Part shown: positions 60,527 through 64,000 of the stretch, piece after piece
How the letters are laid out: each line of letters begins with the position of its first letter
Position numbering within the stretch: the stretch's first letter is position 1
Assembly: GCA_017506865.1 (NCBI GenBank)
Contig: JAFCMP010000146.1
Coordinates: 1,116,001-1,180,000, forward strand
Direction: 5' to 3'
Length of the DNA stretch: 64,000 bases
DNA from: Tribonema minus
Lineage: Eukaryota > Sar > Xanthophyceae > Tribonematales > Tribonemataceae
Program-made: the position numbers and the translations under genes
The notes under the pieces: generated by a model
Databases searched by the model: none
What the model was told of the DNA's origin: nothing
The model's input: only the letters and a program-made list of their open reading frames with translations

Positions 60527-63500
60527 ATGGGGAGGCTGGCGATGGTGCTTGCTCTGGCGGCGTGTGTACGTGGGGGCAGGGCTTTGGTGATACATGCCCT
60601 GCCAGGCCAGGCCGACCCTGCTTATGAGCTGCATTGGCACGTGCCTGCTGCCTTCGGCTCGGACGTCAGGGTAGACAAGGAGAGGCTGGTGAGCATAAAA
60701 AAATTCGCAACGTGTCACATCACCGTGCTTCTGTTGCGTTGCTGTAGTAGTGTGTGATGGCGTCGCCTTCGGAGCATACGCTGCCTACATGCATCACATG
60801 TGGCGCACACTTGATTTCATCCCGCTAATCAGTGCTGCCAGCTGCCGGGCAGGCGTGACGCAATTCTGCTCTGCTGTATATTTGACTGATTATAGGCCCA
60901 CCAGTGCTTCGGAGGTAGAGCAGCTATGTTGGATCTTCTTAAGCGTTGCACGTTTTAGTTCTCTTTCGCTTCGCCTGCTGTGCCGAATCCTACTGATATG
61001 GTGGTCAAAACCGAGAACAGCATGTAAACGCTGGCTCTTTCACGCCTTCGCGTACTGTGTGCGCTGTAAATCAGCTATTCAAACTCCTCTGTGATCAGGG
61101 CGCCGGCACATTGCCGGCACCTTTGTCTGCCAAGAGGGCAGGAGGATACCACCACAGTTGAAGATGACGGGCAGGGGGCATCCCCATGTTGAAGTTCGCA
61201 GTTGCTGCTGCAGTTGATCCTGTTGTAGAAGGGCTAGCATGTCGTGTGCGACACACTCAAACCACAACAAAGTCGGCAGATCAGAATCGAGCCGCTGGCG
61301 CACGGTGCACAAAGCATTGCTCAGCAGCAGCAACAGCTGACAGATGATCACAATTTGTCGTGTGTTTGGCGTGCAGTGAGAATCTTCGCCGCGTGGCACC
61401 AGTAGACTGGCGATCATATCCAGGGTTATACTTCGAAACCGGCGCACTTCAATGTACACCTGCGGTTTGTGTACATGGCACACTGTCATGTCCTTCGATC
61501 TCTTGTCTCTACAAATGCAGACAGGTTGCATGCTCTGCACACTCTACTTCTTGCGTGCTGCAAGCGTAGGTATAGCACGCGGATCTGTTGGGTCGTTTGT
61601 GGCGGTACCCGCGGGAACTTCCTGCACCTGACCAACTCAAGTGCTCTAAAGCACTTCAACCAGTGACGCACCTCCAATCCAAAACTGCACTTGCCGTCAC
61701 GGGGCACGCTGGCGAGCAATACGCACAAGTCGGAATGAAGTTGTACGCACTTCAACCTGCGACGCACCTCCAATAGACACTTCCCTGTCACACAGATTAT
61801 GGCGAATGCGGCAGACGCGTGCACGCCGCTGCACAATGCGCACACGCTGGTTTGAAGTTGTACGCACTTCAACCAGTGAGTCAGTGACGCACCTTCGGTA
61901 CACACTATTCCCTGTCACACAGATCCTGGCGAGCACTACGGACGTGTGCGCGCCGCTGAGCAATGCGCACAAGCTGGTTTTGAAGTCGTAGACACTTCAA
62001 TCAGTGACACACCTCAAATTCAATATCCTTCGCATCGCAGATCCTGGCGAGCCCGGCGGATGCGTGCACACCGCTGAGCAATGCGCACAAGCTGGCCGGC
62101 AACGTGGCGCTCGTCACGCGCGGCGGCTGCAACTTTACGGAAAAGGTGCTGCAGGCGCAGCGCTGCGGCGCCAAGGCGGTCATCGTCGGGGACACGTCCA
62201 ACGACGCTGACTGGTGAGCACCCACACGCAATGATGCAACTTCAACTTGAGCATGAAAATCAAGGCTAACGTTAACCACATGGCGTCTACCTCACACCCC
62301 GAGCACGAGCATTGTCGTGTTTGCCGTGTGGCATGAGAAAGTCCCTGCGCCAAGGCGGTCATCGTCGGGGACACGTCCAACGAGGCTGACTGGTAAGCAG
62401 TGCTACACACGCTAACACACAAGAGCACAACCTTAATTTGAGCACAAACTTCAAGTTGTACTTGTGTGCCGACCTCACCCCGAGCGCGGGCATGTTCATG
62501 TTTGAATTGTGATGATGGAAGGTCTCGGTGCCAAGGCGTTGATGGGCGGTGATACGTCCACCAACGCTGAGAGATGAGCACCCCGCACACCACAATCATG
62601 CAACTTCACTTCAATCTTCGAGTTCAAGGGCGCTTCACACATGCACCAGTCAAGGCTAGGACAACAACCAGTCACTTTTCCATCACCAAGTCAATCTCAT
62701 CGGCGCGTCCCATACCGCAAACTTCGCCTGTGACCCCCCCCGCTGCGCCCCCCGTCTCCCTCCCCTCAGGGCTGTCATCATGTCTGGCTCCGCCGCCGAA
62801 ACCGCCCCCATCACCATCCCCGCCGTCTTCGTCAGCGCGCCCACCGCCGCGCTGCTGCGCGACCTGCTGCGCGAGGAGGCGCATCTCGCGCGCCGCGCTG
62901 CGCTGCGCCGCGCCCCCGCCGCCGCCGCCGCCGCCGCGCACACCGTCCTGGACCACGTCGCGGGCGCGGCGGTGCTCGTCGCCGGCGCCCCCGTCTTCGC
63001 CATCACGTGGGCGCTGCCGCCGCCGCCGCTGCCGTTCCTGATGCGCAGCGGCTGGGGGGGGTGCGCGCGCCGCCGTGACGCCGCCCCCGCCGCCAGGACG
63101 AAAATCGAGGCCGCGCTCGATGCCGTCGCCGGCCGCATCCCGTGCGCGCTCTCGTCCACTTTCGGCGCCTGCTTCGAGCTCGCCGTCGGAGCGCGCGGCG
63201 TCGTCGACGCGGCGTCGGACGCGCTGCGCGACCCCGCGGAATCGCTCAACGCCGCAGGCGCGCACGTGCGCCACGCCATCGTCGACGGCCTGACCACGCT
63301 GCTGCCCGCCACGCCCGATCCCGCGGACGCTGCCGCCGCGAAACGCGCCGCCGCCGCCGCCGCGCCGCGCCCCACCGCCGGCGCGCTGCTGCGTGACGCT
63401 GCGGCGTCCATCCGCGCCGCCGCAGCGCACGCGCGGCGCGCCGTCGCCTGCCCCCTGGCCACGGTGCTGCCCGCCGAGACCGACCCCGAGGTCGCCGCCG

Positions 63501-64000
63501 CCGCGCCGCGCCCCACCGCCGGCGCGCTGCTGCGTGACGCTGCGGCGTCCATCCGCGCCGCCGCAGCGCACGCGCGGCGCGCCGTCGCCCGCCCCCTGGC
63601 CGCGGTGCTGCCCGCCAAGACCGACCCCGAGGTCGCCGCCGCCGCCGCCGCGCGCCGCGCCGCCGGCGCCGCCGGCGCGCCGCCCCCCGCCGCCGCCGCC
63701 GCCGCGCGCTTCGCCGCCGCCGCGGCGCGCGCCGCGCTGCCGCACGTGTCCGTCTCCATCGACGCGCGCGGCGCCGTGCTGCCGGCGGCGGCGCGCGACA
63801 GCGGCGGCGCCTTTGTGTTCCGCGGCGGCGGCGCGCTGTCGCCGCTGGGCGCCGCCGTGCTGTACGCCATCGCGTCGCTGGCGCTGCTGGCGGCGACGAG
63901 CGCGGGGGCGGCGGCGGTGGCGCGCGCCGCGGGGGCGCGCGCGCGCGGCGGCAGCGCGACTGCGCGGTGGGGCGGCTGGCGACGCGGCGCTTTTCGAGCG
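60527..64000 (+). CDS. PA-domain membrane or secreted protein, incomplete at right edge
   Basis: Exons 60527-60688, 62041-62213 and 62770 to beyond 64000 join in phase. The first 19 residues (MGRLAMVLALAACVRGGRA) are a signal peptide. Exon 2 holds most of a protease-associated (PA) domain: CTPLSNAHKLAGNVALVTRG, GCNFTEKVLQAQ and GAKAVIVGDTS. Exon 3 completes it (ITIPAVFVSAPTAALL). After it come Ala-rich helices, two 47-residue tandem repeats (63361-63642) and a hydrophobic stretch (LYAIASLALLAATSAGAAAV) that is a likely membrane segment. PA domains occur in vacuolar sorting receptors, membrane RING ligases and proteases; which one applies cannot be told because the C-terminus is missing. An extra exon between exons 1 and 2 is possible. 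Confidence 0.75.
61690..61990 (+). repeat. PA-domain gene intron 1: copies of the exon 2 start
   Basis: The exon 2 acceptor edge (CAGATCCTGGCGAG and GAGCAATGCGCACAAGCTGG) recurs near 61918-61980 and 61793-61850, with a weaker copy near 61700-61735. Each is followed by GAAGTTGTACGCACTTCAACC or a variant. Confidence 0.85.
62340..62580 (+). repeat. PA-domain gene intron 2: copies of the exon 2 end
   Basis: The exon 2 donor edge (CAAGGCGGTCATCGTCGGGG to GCTGACTGGTGAGC) recurs nearly intact at 62350-62397 with GTAAGC, and decayed at 62530-62580. Confidence 0.88.
63361..63642 (+). repeat. In-frame 141-base coding tandem duplication
   Basis: Two copies, 63361-63501 and 63502-63642, differ at only a few bases. 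Each encodes 47 residues including TAGALLRDAAASIRAAAAHA. Confidence 0.85.

Overview
This is nuclear DNA of a GC-rich eukaryote, most likely a unicellular alga or a related protist. The evidence is GT-AG introns in nearly every gene, a nuclear-encoded mitochondrial ATP synthase alpha subunit with an N-terminal presequence, PPR proteins, telomere-like TTAGGG/CCCTAA tracts inside introns, and alanine-rich low-complexity coding. The exact lineage cannot be fixed from the window. No bacterial, organellar, CRISPR, tRNA or rRNA features were recognised.

Layout. 1-646: 3' end of a PPR gene (+). 1056-10519: a 9.5 kb LTR element (element 1, coding on -) with gag, protease and a cytosine-5 DNA methyltransferase but no recognisable reverse transcriptase or integrase. 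11709-13683: a PPR-SMR-like gene (+), paralogous to the first. 15492-25699: UTP3/SAS10 (+), ten exons, all phase-consistent. 26703-38218: an 11.5 kb Ty3/gypsy-type LTR retrotransposon (element 2, +) with gag, a second and different cytosine-5 methyltransferase, protease, RT, RNase H, integrase, a chromodomain-like tail and a Tudor-like tail. 40386-42587: a Ser/Pro/Ala-rich gene of unknown function (-). 42896-46060: DNAJC17 homologue (+), divergent from the previous gene. About 46665-48170: a large foldback of two inverted gene-fragment copies around an AGGCCT-rich centre. 49450-60314: ATP synthase alpha subunit (-), nine exons. 60527 to the window end: secreted or membrane PA-domain protein (+), divergent from the ATP synthase gene and incomplete at the right edge.

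Two themes stand out. First, two structurally different LTR elements in one window each carry a DNA cytosine methyltransferase, placed differently in each. One appears non-autonomous, and both have a non-canonical protease active site. Second, introns are full of decayed tandem copies of the neighbouring exon edge, including the splice site. All eight introns of the ATP synthase gene show this, as do introns of UTP3, the PA-domain gene and the Ser/Pro/Ala gene. Telomere-like tracts often touch these exon or exon-copy edges, which suggests introns here grow by repeated local duplication or break repair across exon-intron junctions.

The housekeeping genes (rRNA processing, splicing-linked J protein, mitochondrial ATP synthesis, organelle RNA binding) are unlinked in function. 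The two divergent pairs (40386-42587/42896-46060 and 49450-60314/60527-64000) probably share short promoter regions.
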